Program-made: the position numbers and the translations under genes
Shown here: piece after piece, positions 54,550 through 64,000 of the stretch
How positions within the stretch are numbered: position 1 is the stretch's first letter
How the letters are laid out: each line of letters opens with the position of its first letter
The notes under the pieces: model-generated
What the model saw: the letters and a program-made list of their open reading frames with translations, nothing else
Told to the model about the DNA's origin: nothing
Databases searched by the model: none
Assembly (NCBI GenBank): GCA_023376005.1
Contig: CM042151.1
Location: 80,458,199 to 80,522,198 of the forward strand
Source of the DNA: Doryteuthis pealeii
Taxonomy: Eukaryota > Mollusca > Cephalopoda > Myopsida > Loliginidae
Length of the DNA stretch: 64,000 nt
Direction of reading: 5' to 3'

Positions 54550-54796
54550 TGGGTTAGCTCAGTCGGTAGAGCGTTCGGCCAGAAACCACAAGGTTCCTAG
54601 TTCGATACCGGTCCACGCCAACTCAGCGTATGAGTAGCACAGGGATCTGTGCGGTAAAGTAAAGAGCTGATGGTAGATGTGGCGCTCCACCTCAAACGCC
54701 AAAGCAATCTCCTTGGTCTAGCGCTGTTGAAAAGGGGATAGACTCCCTCGCTGATTGGTTGATACTGATTTTAGGCCGACCCGGTGACTTTACTAC
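54550..54796 (+). mobile_element. SINE-A copy 4 (best preserved)
   Basis: GGGTTAGCTCAGTCGGTAGAG (A box), AGTTCGATACCGG (B box), ACTCAGCGTATGAGTAGCAC, GATAGACTCCCTCGCTGATT, GACTTTACTA end. The cloverleaf is not complete and the body is non-tRNA, so it is a SINE and not a tRNA gene. Confidence 0.92.
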
Positions 54797-55380
54797 TAAG
54801 AAGATTGTTGATAGACCCTGTAGCTGAATATTGGGGCCATTGGCTTTGAGATCAGAGAGTATAAATTTACTAGTCACGGTTATAACCCCCTGACCCCTAG
54901 AGGCGCAAATCTCGCATATCATGAGAAACACGTGATTAGTTAGTTTAGAGATGCAGCCTGGTCATCAAAGAGCTTAGACATGCTGTAAGGCCAGTCTACC
55001 CGCGCGGTGATATGGGCTAGACTAAATAAAGAAGCTTGATCAAGAAACAAAATGTCTTGTGAATTCAATTAATTGTAATGACCAAACTAGCCCAGGAAAA
55101 AGAAGCCCTTATTTAAAAAGAAGAAGCTAGGTAGAAGACCCAACTAAACAAAATGTCGACCAGAGAAGATAGCAAGAATCAGCAGAAGGGATAAGCAGAA
55201 ATGAAGCAATCAATTAAGTCTCTAATCTCTGTCTCTGCCTCTCTCTAATATCTCTCTCTATCACCAAAGAACTCACTCTGAACTCTCTCTATTGTGTACC
55301 CGACGATGGGTTATATAACAAAAGTAACTTACAGGCTACAACGTTATTGAGGCTAATTTCGTGTTTTACACAGTAAGTTT
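54797..55380 (+). mobile_element. LTR-like element M, copy 2
   Basis: Contains GATATGGGCTAGACTAAATA, AAGCTTGATCAAG and AATGACCAAACTAGCCCAGG; reverse partner of 49190-49700. It follows SINE-A directly. Solo-LTR status is inferred. Confidence 0.5.
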
Positions 55381-55592
55381 TTACTTCTAGTTTAAACCCA
55401 TTATAATATTGAATCATTCATAACTTTTAAACTAGAATTGCAAAATTACTCATTAAAATTATATTTATCTTCTAATAACAACAAAACATCAAGTTAAAAA
55501 AGTAGCCTCAGTGGTATTGTGGACTACTGATATTATAGTAGAGGTGTTTTTTAAGTACTATGATAAAAAGATTATGGCTGAAATTAATTATA

Positions 55593-55632
<40 letters not shown>

Positions 55633-55853
55633 TTGAAAGGAAGTAAAAACTCAACACCGTTATTCCATAATAAATTTATTTTGACCAAAATTGGGGCCTT
55701 TATAAATCTAAGTTGTATATAATCTAAAAAGATTATTATACATTGAGCTCTCTGTAGTGATTTAAAGATTCACTGTATTTATACATACTGGATCATACAA
55801 TAATAATACAGTGTGTCTTAGATATTACATATAGAAGTTTTAGATACCTCACA

Positions 55854-55893
<40 letters not shown>

Positions 55894-55985
55894 AAATAAT
55901 CTAACAAATGCTGAAATGAATTATATATATATTATATATTATATATTAGATAGATAGATAGATATAATAAAAAGTAATCTAAAAA
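55380..55985. other. AT-rich DNA with (TA)n and (AGAT)n
   Basis: TA runs at 55597-55632 and 55856-55892, AGAT run at 55946-55964. No gene was recognised. Confidence 0.6.
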
Positions 55986-55989
55986 TAAT

Positions 55990-56550
55990 ATATATGAGGG
56001 AGAATAAAAAAGTAATGCCATTTTCTTTATTTCATGTGAAGTTTTTTTAATAAAAATATGGCCTACATTGAGACCCTAACAAGGCTCAGAGCAAGAATTT
56101 GACAAATAAGACCCAACTTGCCAATCAACAATGTCCTCCTTCTGCATGACAATGCTGGAACACACATCAGGACAGGGGAGAAAATTGCCTCATTCAGGTG
56201 GACAACTTTACTGCATCCTCCATACTCACCAGATTTAGTGTCTTCAGATTATCATCTCCTTGGTCTCATGAAAGAGGGTTTCAGAGTCAAACATTATTCC
56301 AGTGACGAGGAAGTGAAATCTGGAGTGAAGAAATGGCTCAATGAACAATCAAGAGAATTTTATGGGGCAGGGATACATGTTCTTATTTGAAGGTGGAACA
56401 TTGCTATTGAGAAAAACGGTTATGTGGAGAAGTAGGGATGTCATTCACAGAGGAACAGGTTCATTTTGATGTATGATACATGTTCCTGTGTTGGTAATTA
56501 TACCTGTTTTAAGAAAATAGCATTACTTTTTGACTCATCCTTATATATCA
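55990..56550 (+). mobile_element. deleted mariner element with TIRs
   Basis: About 30-bp inverted ends: GAGGGAGAATAAAAAAGTAATGCC-side at 55996 and its partner GCATTACTTTTTGACTCATCC at 56521-56541, with TA at both outer edges. Size is about 560 bp, against about 1.3 kb for a complete mariner; the 5' and central transposase parts are missing. Confidence 0.82.
56058..56435 (+). pseudogene. mariner transposase C-terminal remnant
   Basis: Diagnostic mariner motifs: HDNAGTH and YSPDLVSSDYHLL (last two acidic residues of the DDD catalytic set, about 33 residues apart), then GIHVLI. TGA at 56100 and at about 56391 both fit CGA-to-TGA changes of conserved Arg positions. The open part is 56118-56393. 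The helix-turn-helix and first Asp are absent, so it is inactive. Confidence 0.88.
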
Positions 56551-56582
56551 GGTTAGGAGGGTTGGAGTAAATTTAACAGAAT

Positions 56583-57054
56583 ATGGTAAAGAATAGGTGG
56601 AAAAGTGGACAAAAAGAGCTAACTCAAACAAGTAGATATTATAGTTTGCCTTTTTATATCCCAGTTTATAAAAAGGGTAACTGTGAGTTCTTTAAGCGAG
56701 AATAAAATAAGTCAACACACTCTGATAACAGGTTAAGAACTGACTTTTATTTCAAAGATTTGGTGCCTGTCAGTCTATGTATGTGTGCGCATGTCCGGAA
56801 ATGAATCCTTTATTTATGAGGTTACAACAGTAGATGTAAGAGATATATTTCGTCCTGCCTTGAGCAGGACATCATCAGTCATTAATTAAAACATTAGTGC
56901 ATAGAACATAGTGCTATAGAAACAAATGTATGTTGCACTAATGTTTTAATAAATGACTTATGAAGTCCTGCTCAAGGCAGGACGAAATATATCTCCTACA
57001 GCTACTTGTTTGAGTTTGCTCTTTTTGTTCACTTTTTCCCTCTATTCTTTACCA
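56583..57054. mobile_element. nested foldback element
   Basis: The outer arm GGTAAAGAATAGGTGGAAAAG...CAAACAAGTAG pairs with CTACTTGTTTG...TATTCTTTACC. The inner arm GATATATTTCGTCCTGCCTTGAGCAGGAC pairs with its reverse at 56965-56990. About 200 bp at 56636-56836 interrupts the left arm only. CTTGAGCAGG / CCTGCTCAAG is itself palindromic. Confidence 0.8.
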
Positions 57055-57104
57055 CACACACATTATTATATATATTATATATATATATATATATATATTA
57101 TATA

Positions 57105-57645
57105 TGTTGAAAAATGAATAAAGGAAAGAAAGTATAGAATGGATAATATAGGATATTTTAATTAATTTTACTTACACGTGTTTCGGTCAGGAGTTTATCC
57201 ATGTGTACATTATTCAAAACTATTATTATTTTTAAATAACCAAATGAAATGAAATTATATATATATTATATGTTGAAAAATGAATAAAGGAAAGAAAGTA
57301 TAGAATGGATAATATAGGATATTTTAATTAATTTTACTTACACGTGTTTCGGTCAGGAGTTTATCCATGTGTACATTATTCAAACTATTATTATTTTTAA
57401 ATAACCAAATGAAATGAAATAATAATAATAGAACAAATGTAGAAATGTTCCGCACACAAAGAAAAATCGACCTTCATCAGAGTAAATCCTTATTTGAAAT
57501 AAGGATTTTATTTAAAAATAATAATAGTTTGAATAATGTACACATGGATAAACTCCTGACCGAAGCACATGTAAGTAAAATTGATTAATATATCCTATAT
57601 TATCCATTCTATACTTTCTTTCCTTTATTCATTTTTCAACATACC
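57105..57645. mobile_element. composite repeat: two direct and one inverted copy
   Basis: A 150-bp unit (TGTTGAAAAATGAATAAAGG ... CACGTGTTTCGGTCAGGAG ... CCAAATGAAATGAAAT) occurs at 57105-57254 and 57271-57419, and reversed at 57510-57645. The centre has GAAATGTTCCGCACACAAAG and a TTATTTGAAATAA palindrome. Confidence 0.88.
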
Positions 57646-57710
57646 GTTGGATTCACTTCCAGTTTCATTTTACATACATATATTATATATATATATATTA
57701 TATATATATT

Positions 57711-58619
57711 CATGTTTTACTACCAAGGACCAGTGAATATACCACTGTATGATGATTTGATTATTAAAACAATTGATATGTTTACTTAAGAGCTAATGCT
57801 ATAGTTCAATATGTAAAATGTATAATAATCTTGATTTAACTCACTCTCTCTTTCTTTTTTTTTTTCTTTCTTTTCCTCTTTTCATTATTTTTGAATGAAA
57901 CAGATTAGTGTTATTGCTTCCCCGTGCTCACCCCTCTCTCTATCTAATAAAATGGAATGGCCCATTATTTATCTGAGGTGACTACACTCATAAGAAATAA
58001 GAATTTGTCAGAAAAGCAACACCAGATAATCAGAATTTACATTTTTGCATTTTATCTTGGACAATTTGATGATAATAAAGGGAAGATTAAAGAACTAGAG
58101 TATTATATTATACTAGCAAAAGTTCCAGGTCTATGGCCGTACTATATATAAAGATTGGACCATAAATAGGCGAGAGATTTCGAGTTGAACGGCTTAGACT
58201 GCGATTTTGTTCACTAAAATTAAACTAAACTGCTGGTATAGCTATGGTAGAAAACAGGCAGCGAACAATATTTTAGCATCAGTAGAAGCTGGTATATGGA
58301 CATTTCCGCAAATCGATGGATTTTGGTTTAATTAATTAATTATATCCCTTAATCAGAAAAAAAATCAATAACCAAATTTAGTGTGTTTCTTATTTAGAAG
58401 GACATTAAGGTGTATGCAAGATTTCAAATCTGAGTGACCTCCCATTTGGGAGTTATACGTCGACATGTACATACCAAACTTCCTTTTATATATATATAGA
58501 TTACTAACAGGACTTGTGGATATACCACAGTATGATAATTCAATTATAACATTTGATATGTTTACTCAAGAGCTATTGAAATAGTTCAATATGTAAAATG
58601 TATAATAATCTTTATTTAA

Positions 58620-58667
<48 letters not shown>

Positions 58668-59033
58668 TTATTTTTCATTTTTCTTCTTTTCCTCTTTTCG
58701 TTATGTTTGAATGAAACAGAATAGCTTTTTGCTTCCACGTTCTCACCCGTCTCTCTATCATTCGCCTACCCTCTTTCTTTCTTTCTGTGTAGCATGTTCT
58801 TTTTCTTCCCTTTCTTTCTTTCTAATAAATATGCAATGGTTCATTATTTAGCTGAGGTTACAACACTATTAAGAAATAAGAAATCGGTGGATAAGCAACA
58901 CCAGATAATCAGAATTTACATTTTTGCATTTCATCTGGGATAATTTGGACGGTCTCATTTTTAACCAGAGGGTATTGCAAGATGATAACGGTCATACAAT
59001 TAAGGAACACAAGTACTAATATATTGATATTTT

Positions 59034-59115
<82 letters not shown>

Positions 59116-59510
59116 TTGTGTTTGTGTCTGTGTGTGTTTGAAGAAAAAGTGGAAGTAAATCCGACATTATGTAATATTATAGAAATTGAAAAAACACAAG
59201 TTAAATTAACGAATGATGTTTAATAAACAGACGCTGCAGTATTTGAATATCAACAAAAGCAGCCACATACCAAAAGCAGAGGCTCGCAGACTTTTGTTTT
59301 CATTAATAATTTATTTTCCCTTAAACCAACGAAAGCCCTGAGGAAGGTTTGTTAAACAAACTGAAACACTGCAACATCAGCTTATTAAACATCATTCGTT
59401 AAAGAAACTTGTTTTTTTTTTTTTTCATTTTTTATAATATTACATATGTGTGTGTGTATATATATATATATATATAATATATATTATATATATATATATA
59501 TATAATTAAA
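57711..59510. repeat. duplicated block, copy 1 (repeat S)
   Basis: Starts ATGTTTTACTACCAAGGACC. Two subunits (57711-58106 and 58500-59000) are related to each other (GATATACCAC-GTATGAT, AACACCAGATAATCAGAATT). Between them 58107-58499 is an insert-like segment starting TACTAGCAAAAGTTCCAGG and ending GACATGTACATACCAAACTT. It includes (CT)n 58619-58668 and (CT)n(TA)n(TG)n 59043-59115. Frame 57957-58151 (MAHYLSEV...) is part of the repeat, not a recognised gene. Nearly identical to 62201-64000. Confidence 0.9.
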
Positions 59511-59554
59511 AGTGATCATATAGTTTGAGGAAAGCATTGTGCAGATCAATAATT

Positions 59555-59745
59555 TGTTAATGAGAGATTTTTATTATCTCCCTTGGCTGTCACTCTTTAG
59601 TATACGATTATTGTTTGTTTGTTTGTTTCGATTGCAAACACTTGTATTTTAAAAAAAAGTTTATCCCAAAATTTTATAGTTTCTTCCATTTACCCCCCAA
59701 ATACGTATTCCAAAAAAATAGAAAAAAAGTAAGTACCATGGATCT
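59555..59745 (+). promoter_or_regulatory. partial ZNF-type 5' module
   Basis: TTATCTCCCTTGGCTGTCACTCTTTAG matches the start of the modules at 18370 and 26030. It ends in an A-rich stretch with donor AAAAAAA/GTAAGTACC at about 59733. It could mark the 5' exon of a ZNF gene to the right of the window. Confidence 0.4.
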
Positions 59746-60300
59746 TATTATTATTATTCATCTATATTTTTTTTACAAATGGATATAAATTTGAATTTGA
59801 ATAGTTTTCTGTGTTTATTGTTTTTGTCGTAAACTGGGTAATTGCCAGTTAGTGTTCCGTCCGTCCAACGATTAATAATCATTTAAGTTAGAAATAAGAA
59901 TATAGAACTACTTAATGAAGAAAAAGAAAAGTTAAAAATGAGAACCATATTATGATATGATCTTTGTATGTAAGTACGGATAAATAAATGGGAAAAGAAA
60001 GTTGTTTTTCGTTGTGTATCGTATCAAAGTGTCAGTATGTAATTAATTAGATTATTATATGAGTTGCAAAAATGCGTTTATAACTGTGTTGTGTGTTATT
60101 CAATTATTGAAAGAAAGAATAAATTGTAAATATGTAACTGTAAATTAATTTGGATAAGAATAATAAGATAGTTCATCATTTTTTTTGCATGTACTTCTAC
60201 TCACTTGTATCTTTTTTAAACAAATATTTATTGAACTGTTTGGCGAAAATTAATTGTATTCTTCAGCAGACTAATTCAACTTCTTCTAAGGAAGGTTTAT
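59745..60300. other. AT-rich DNA, no gene recognised
   Basis: (ATT)n at 59748-59760; nothing else seen. Confidence 0.5.
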
Positions 60301-60304
60301 ATTT

Positions 60305-60470
60305 GTGTAATGTGTATGGACGTACGATATATTTGTGTACATACGTACGATCTCTATATATATTTGTGTACGTACGATATATTGTGTACGTACGTACGCT
60401 CTATATTTATATTATGTCTGTACTTACGATCTGTATTTATTTATATTTGTGTACGTGTACGATCTATTGA
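60305..60470. repeat. degenerate ~30-bp tandem repeat with GTACGTAC palindromes
   Basis: About five units of TTTGTGTACGTACGATCTATA with CGTACG/GTACGTAC cores. It gives a Tyr/Ile-rich frame in translation that is only the repeat. Confidence 0.8.
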
Positions 60471-61078
60471 ACTAGAGATATTTGTGAAAATCGATAGTGT
60501 TTTGGTGGTAATTTTTAATTTTCTACGTTCGTAAAATCAAAACAATATCAAAAAGAACTAAAAAGTTTTATATCAAGTAAATAAATCATTACAACATTAG
60601 AAATGGTTTAATGTTTAGCTCGCTTGTCTCGCAGATATATTACTAAACTAACTGAATACTGAGTTCGATCCTCTTTGGATGCCCGATACTTGTGACATTG
60701 TGTCCCAACCTATCAGCTACAGCGGACAGTACCAAGTTTTACCGTCTTTAATACTCGATTTATTTGTCCACATTCCACGTTTGACACAATATATTTTTAA
60801 ATCAATAAACAGTAAGCACGCCACTGAATAAAAATCGATGAATCCGGCATAGATCGAACAACTGTCGTAATCGTATCCTTTTCATTAACTACATGCGGTG
60901 CAATTAATATTTTATTTGGATTTAGAATAAAATGAGGAGGTGCATAGTGGCCATGAGACATGCTTGCTTATGATGATACAACTCGTTCTAAAGCAGAAAC
61001 CGAAGTTCTGAGTTAATCAAATTTGATTTAAAAAAATTATTTTCCTGATCTTGATATTTCGTAATGTTTTCTGCTTAA
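60470..61078. other. AT-rich DNA, no gene recognised
   Basis: No family or repeat boundary identified. 60610-60760 looks less AT-rich, with a tRNA-like GAGTTCGATCC but no matching A box or cloverleaf. Confidence 0.45.
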
Positions 61079-61079
61079 A

Positions 61080-61640
61080 AGGGGGGGGGGGTACATTTTC
61101 AATAGTGTTTTCCTTCAAAACATATACTTTGATGTACTAAAATAAGGTTTGCATTAGGTAGATATTTATTTTTAGAATCTAAAAATATAACATTTTAAAC
61201 TTAACATCAGGCTTTTCATATTTTAAATGAATTTTATATATTAATTTTTCATAGCAAAATACTAAATTAAAGTTTTGAAATAAAATAACTACTGCATTAT
61301 AAAATTCATTAATTGATAAATCAATACTGAAAATTTCATCAAAATCAGATAATTACCTGATTTTTGGTCAATTTTTTTGCAATCGCCAATGTTAACTTAA
61401 ATTTGTAAACAAGCCATTTTTAAGCCAGCGTCTCAGAACGAAAGCGATAGAAATTGACCGAAAAAAATCGTTTTAAATCTATTAAAAATAAATTGTATAT
61501 GTAATAATATTTTTTCTTTTTTTTAATGATGGTCATTACGTTACTATTTATCGTTTTTAGACAATAGTTAAATAATAGATTTAATTAATTTTAATTCGTT
61601 CTTAAAATTCGTAGCAGCCGATTTTTTGGGTATACCTAAT
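61080..61640 (+). repeat. repeat Q, copy 3
   Basis: Begins at a poly-G run (61081-61091) and contains AACATCAGGCTTTTCATATT, ATTACCTGATTTTTGGTCAA and GACCGAAAAAAATCG. Reverse partner of 17180-17700. Confidence 0.8.
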
Positions 61641-61800
61641 GTATATGTGTGTGCCTAATAATCGACGTGTGTTAGGGGTGAAAGGTTAATTCTTGTGGTT
61701 TACGATCACGGCTAGGTGCTTTTTTTCTTCCACTTTTCATGACTGCTTCAGGTCGCACCTGCAAATGTCATTTGTCAGGGTTGCGGTTGGGAGTGGGGTT

Positions 61801-62000
61801 NNNNNNNNNNNNNNNNNNNNNNNNNNNNNNNNNNNNNNNNNNNNNNNNNNNNNNNNNNNNNNNNNNNNNNNNNNNNNNNNNNNNNNNNNNNNNNNNNNNN
61901 NNNNNNNNNNNNNNNNNNNNNNNNNNNNNNNNNNNNNNNNNNNNNNNNNNNNNNNNNNNNNNNNNNNNNNNNNNNNNNNNNNNNNNNNNNNNNNNNNNNN
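61801..62000. other. assembly gap (200 N)
   Basis: Exactly 200 unresolved bases. Frames that run through it are artefacts. Confidence 1.
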
Positions 62001-62200
62001 GAAATGTGCATACAAAGATTGACTTTTTCTCGATTTGTTTACGCCTTACATTTGAACAGATATGCTCGCCTAATTCATTAATTATCAACTAATTAATTTT
62101 CAAATTAGGTATGACTTCAATTAAGCACATATTCTCCCAAAAATTTTCGGCTATCACCATCTCAAACAGACTGTTTGTTTACTTTCATATATGTATATAT

Positions 62201-63113
62201 AATGTTTTACTACCAAGGACCAGTGAATATACCACTGTATGATGATTTGATTATTACAACATTTGATATGTTTAGTTAAGAGCTACTGCTAAATAGTTCA
62301 ATATGTAAAATGTATAATAATCTTGATTTAACTCTCTCACTCTTTCTTTTTTTTCCTTCCTTCTTTTCCTCTTTTCATTATTTTTGAATGAAACAGATTA
62401 GTGTTATTGCTTCCCCGTGCTCACCCCCTCTCTCTATCTAATAAAAATGGAATGGCCCATTATTTATCTGAGGTGACTACACTCATAAGAAATAAGAATT
62501 TGTCAGAAAAGCAACACCAGATAATCAGAATTTACATTTTTGCATTTTATCTTGGACAATTTGATGATAATAAAGGGAAGATTAAAGAACTAGAGTATTA
62601 TATTATACTAGCAAAAGTTCCAGGTCTATGGCCGTACTATATATAAAGATTGGACCATAAATAGGCGAGAGATTTCGAGTTGAATGGCTTAGACTGTGAT
62701 TTTGTTCACTAAAATTAAACTAAACTGCTGGTATAGCTATGGTAGAAAACAGGCAGCGAACAATATTTTAGCATCAGTAGAAGCTGGTATATGGACATTT
62801 CCGCAAATCGATGGATTTTGGTTTAATTAATTAATTATATCCCTTAATCAGAAAAAAAAATCAATAACCAAATTTAGTGTGTTTCTTATTTAGAAGGACA
62901 TTAAGGTGTATGCAAGATTTCAAATCTGAGTGACCTCCCATTTAGGAGTTATACGTCGACATGTACATACCAAACTTCCTTTTATATATATATAGATTAC
63001 TAACAGGACTTGTGGATATACCACAGTATGATAATTCAATTATAACATTTGATATGTTTACTCAAGAGCTATTGAAATAGTTCAATATGTAAAATGTATA
63101 ATAATCTTTATTT

Positions 63114-63151
<38 letters not shown>

Positions 63152-63515
63152 ATTTTTCATTTTTCTTCTTTTCCTCTTTTCGTTATGTTTGAATGAAACA
63201 GAATAGCTTTTTGCTTCCACGTTCTCACCCGTCTCTCTATCATTCGCCTACCCTCTTTCTTTCTTTCTGTGTAGCATGTTCTTTTTCTTCCCTTTCTTTC
63301 TTTCTAATAAATATGCAATGGTTCATTATTTAGCTGAGGTTACAACACTATTAAGAAATAAGAAATCGGTGGATAAGCAACACCAGATAATCAGAATTTA
63401 CATTTTTGCATTTCATCTGGGATAATTTGGACGGTCTCATTTTTAACCAGAGGGTATTGCAAGATGATAACGGTCATACAATTAAGGAACACAAGTACTA
63501 ATATATTGATATTTT

Positions 63516-63605
<90 letters not shown>

Positions 63606-63935
63606 TTGTGTTTGTGTCTGTGTGTGTTTGAAGAAAAAGTGGAAGTAAATCCGACATTATGTAATATTATAGAAATTGAAAAAACACAAGTTAAATTAAC
63701 GAATGATGTTTAATAAACAGACGCTGCAGTATTTGAATATCAACAAAAGCAGCCACATACCAAAAGCAGAGGCTCGCAGACTTTTGTTTTCATTAATAAT
63801 TTATTTTCCCTTAAACCAACGAAAGCCCTGAGGAAGGTTTGTTAAACAAACTGAAACACTGCAACATCAGCTTATTAAACATCATTCGTTAAAGAAACTT
63901 GTTTTTTTTTTTTTCATTTTTTATAATATTACATA

Positions 63936-64000
<65 letters not shown>
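62201..64000. repeat. duplicated block, copy 2 (repeat S)
   Basis: Matches 57711-59510 in order and orientation with an offset of about 4490 bases: same insert (62602-62995), same CT/TA/TG tracts with length changes, and only scattered substitutions (e.g. CATTTGGGAG versus CATTTAGGAG). It is cut by the window end in a TA run. Confidence 0.92.

Noticed and set aside
57957..58151. MAHYLSEV... frame present twice (57957 and 62452)
   Set aside because: Present twice only because the whole block is duplicated. The related subunit at 58840 does not keep the frame and no family is recognisable.
60610..60700. tRNA-like GAGTTCGATCC box
   Set aside because: No matching A box or acceptor-stem pairing was found in the expected positions.
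61693..62092. Reading frames across 61801-62000
   Set aside because: They run through 200 unresolved bases and are artefacts.

Overview
The window is 64 kb of very AT-rich, repeat-dense nuclear DNA from an animal. Intronless zinc-finger coding exons behind polypyrimidine/AG acceptors, tRNA-derived SINEs, solo LTRs, MITEs, a mariner relic and abundant (TA)n/(CT)n tracts all point that way. A local cluster of same-strand C2H2 zinc-finger (ZNF) genes embedded in such DNA is typical of cephalopods, where this family is hugely expanded. An octopus is the best guess; this is inference from composition and family content, not a database match.

Genes: only four protein-coding genes are convincing. 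All are C2H2 ZNF genes on the plus strand: ZNF-A (8668-10413, 19 intact fingers), ZNF-B (20143-20859, 8 fingers), ZNF-C (29805-30521, 8 fingers, a close copy of ZNF-B) and ZNF-D (46829-47608, 7 fingers). Each array lies downstream of a strong 3' splice acceptor (exon starts near 7115, 19916, 29565 and 46797), so each is read as the terminal coding exon of a spliced gene. No KRAB, SCAN, BTB or other effector domain is visible. The arrays are flanked by decayed fingers (in-frame stops, lost Cys/His, frameshifts), so they have been shrinking from their ends. ZNF-B and ZNF-C belong to a segmental duplication that continues through their 3' flank, and a related 3' flank lies downstream of ZNF-A. 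Related AT-rich modules ending in a GTAAGTAT-type splice donor lie upstream of ZNF-B and ZNF-C, with further copies at 2.5-2.9 kb (minus strand) and a partial one at 59.6 kb.

Repeats: two tRNA-like SINE families (SINE-A with A and B boxes; SINE-B with a (TA)n tail), a 550-600 bp unclassified repeat (repeat C), solo LTRs with exact 5-bp target duplications (31877-32209 and 36909-37252), several LTR-like pieces, 3' remnants of a non-LTR retrotransposon (1-380, 36.8-38.0 kb, 47.8-48.2 kb), a deleted mariner element (55990-56550), and many foldback/MITE elements (641-2498 and its short derivative 26808-27014; 6582-6823; 38768-39004 and 42536-42762; 43341-43603; 43668-44090; 45399-45842; 54038-54411; 56583-57054; 57105-57645). 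A 200-base assembly gap is at 61801-62000. Next to it, 57711-59510 is repeated almost identically at 62201-64000.

Layout: 1-8 kb, inverted-repeat-rich DNA with a possible ZNF-A 5' exon; 8.6-10.4 kb, ZNF-A; 10.4-18 kb, repeats; 18.3-22 kb, ZNF-B locus; 22-26 kb, SINEs; 26-31.8 kb, ZNF-C locus; 31.8-46 kb, LTRs, repeat C and foldbacks; 46.8-47.6 kb, ZNF-D; 48-64 kb, transposable elements, satellites and the duplicated block. The genes look like parallel members of one rapidly duplicating DNA-binding family, not parts of one pathway.
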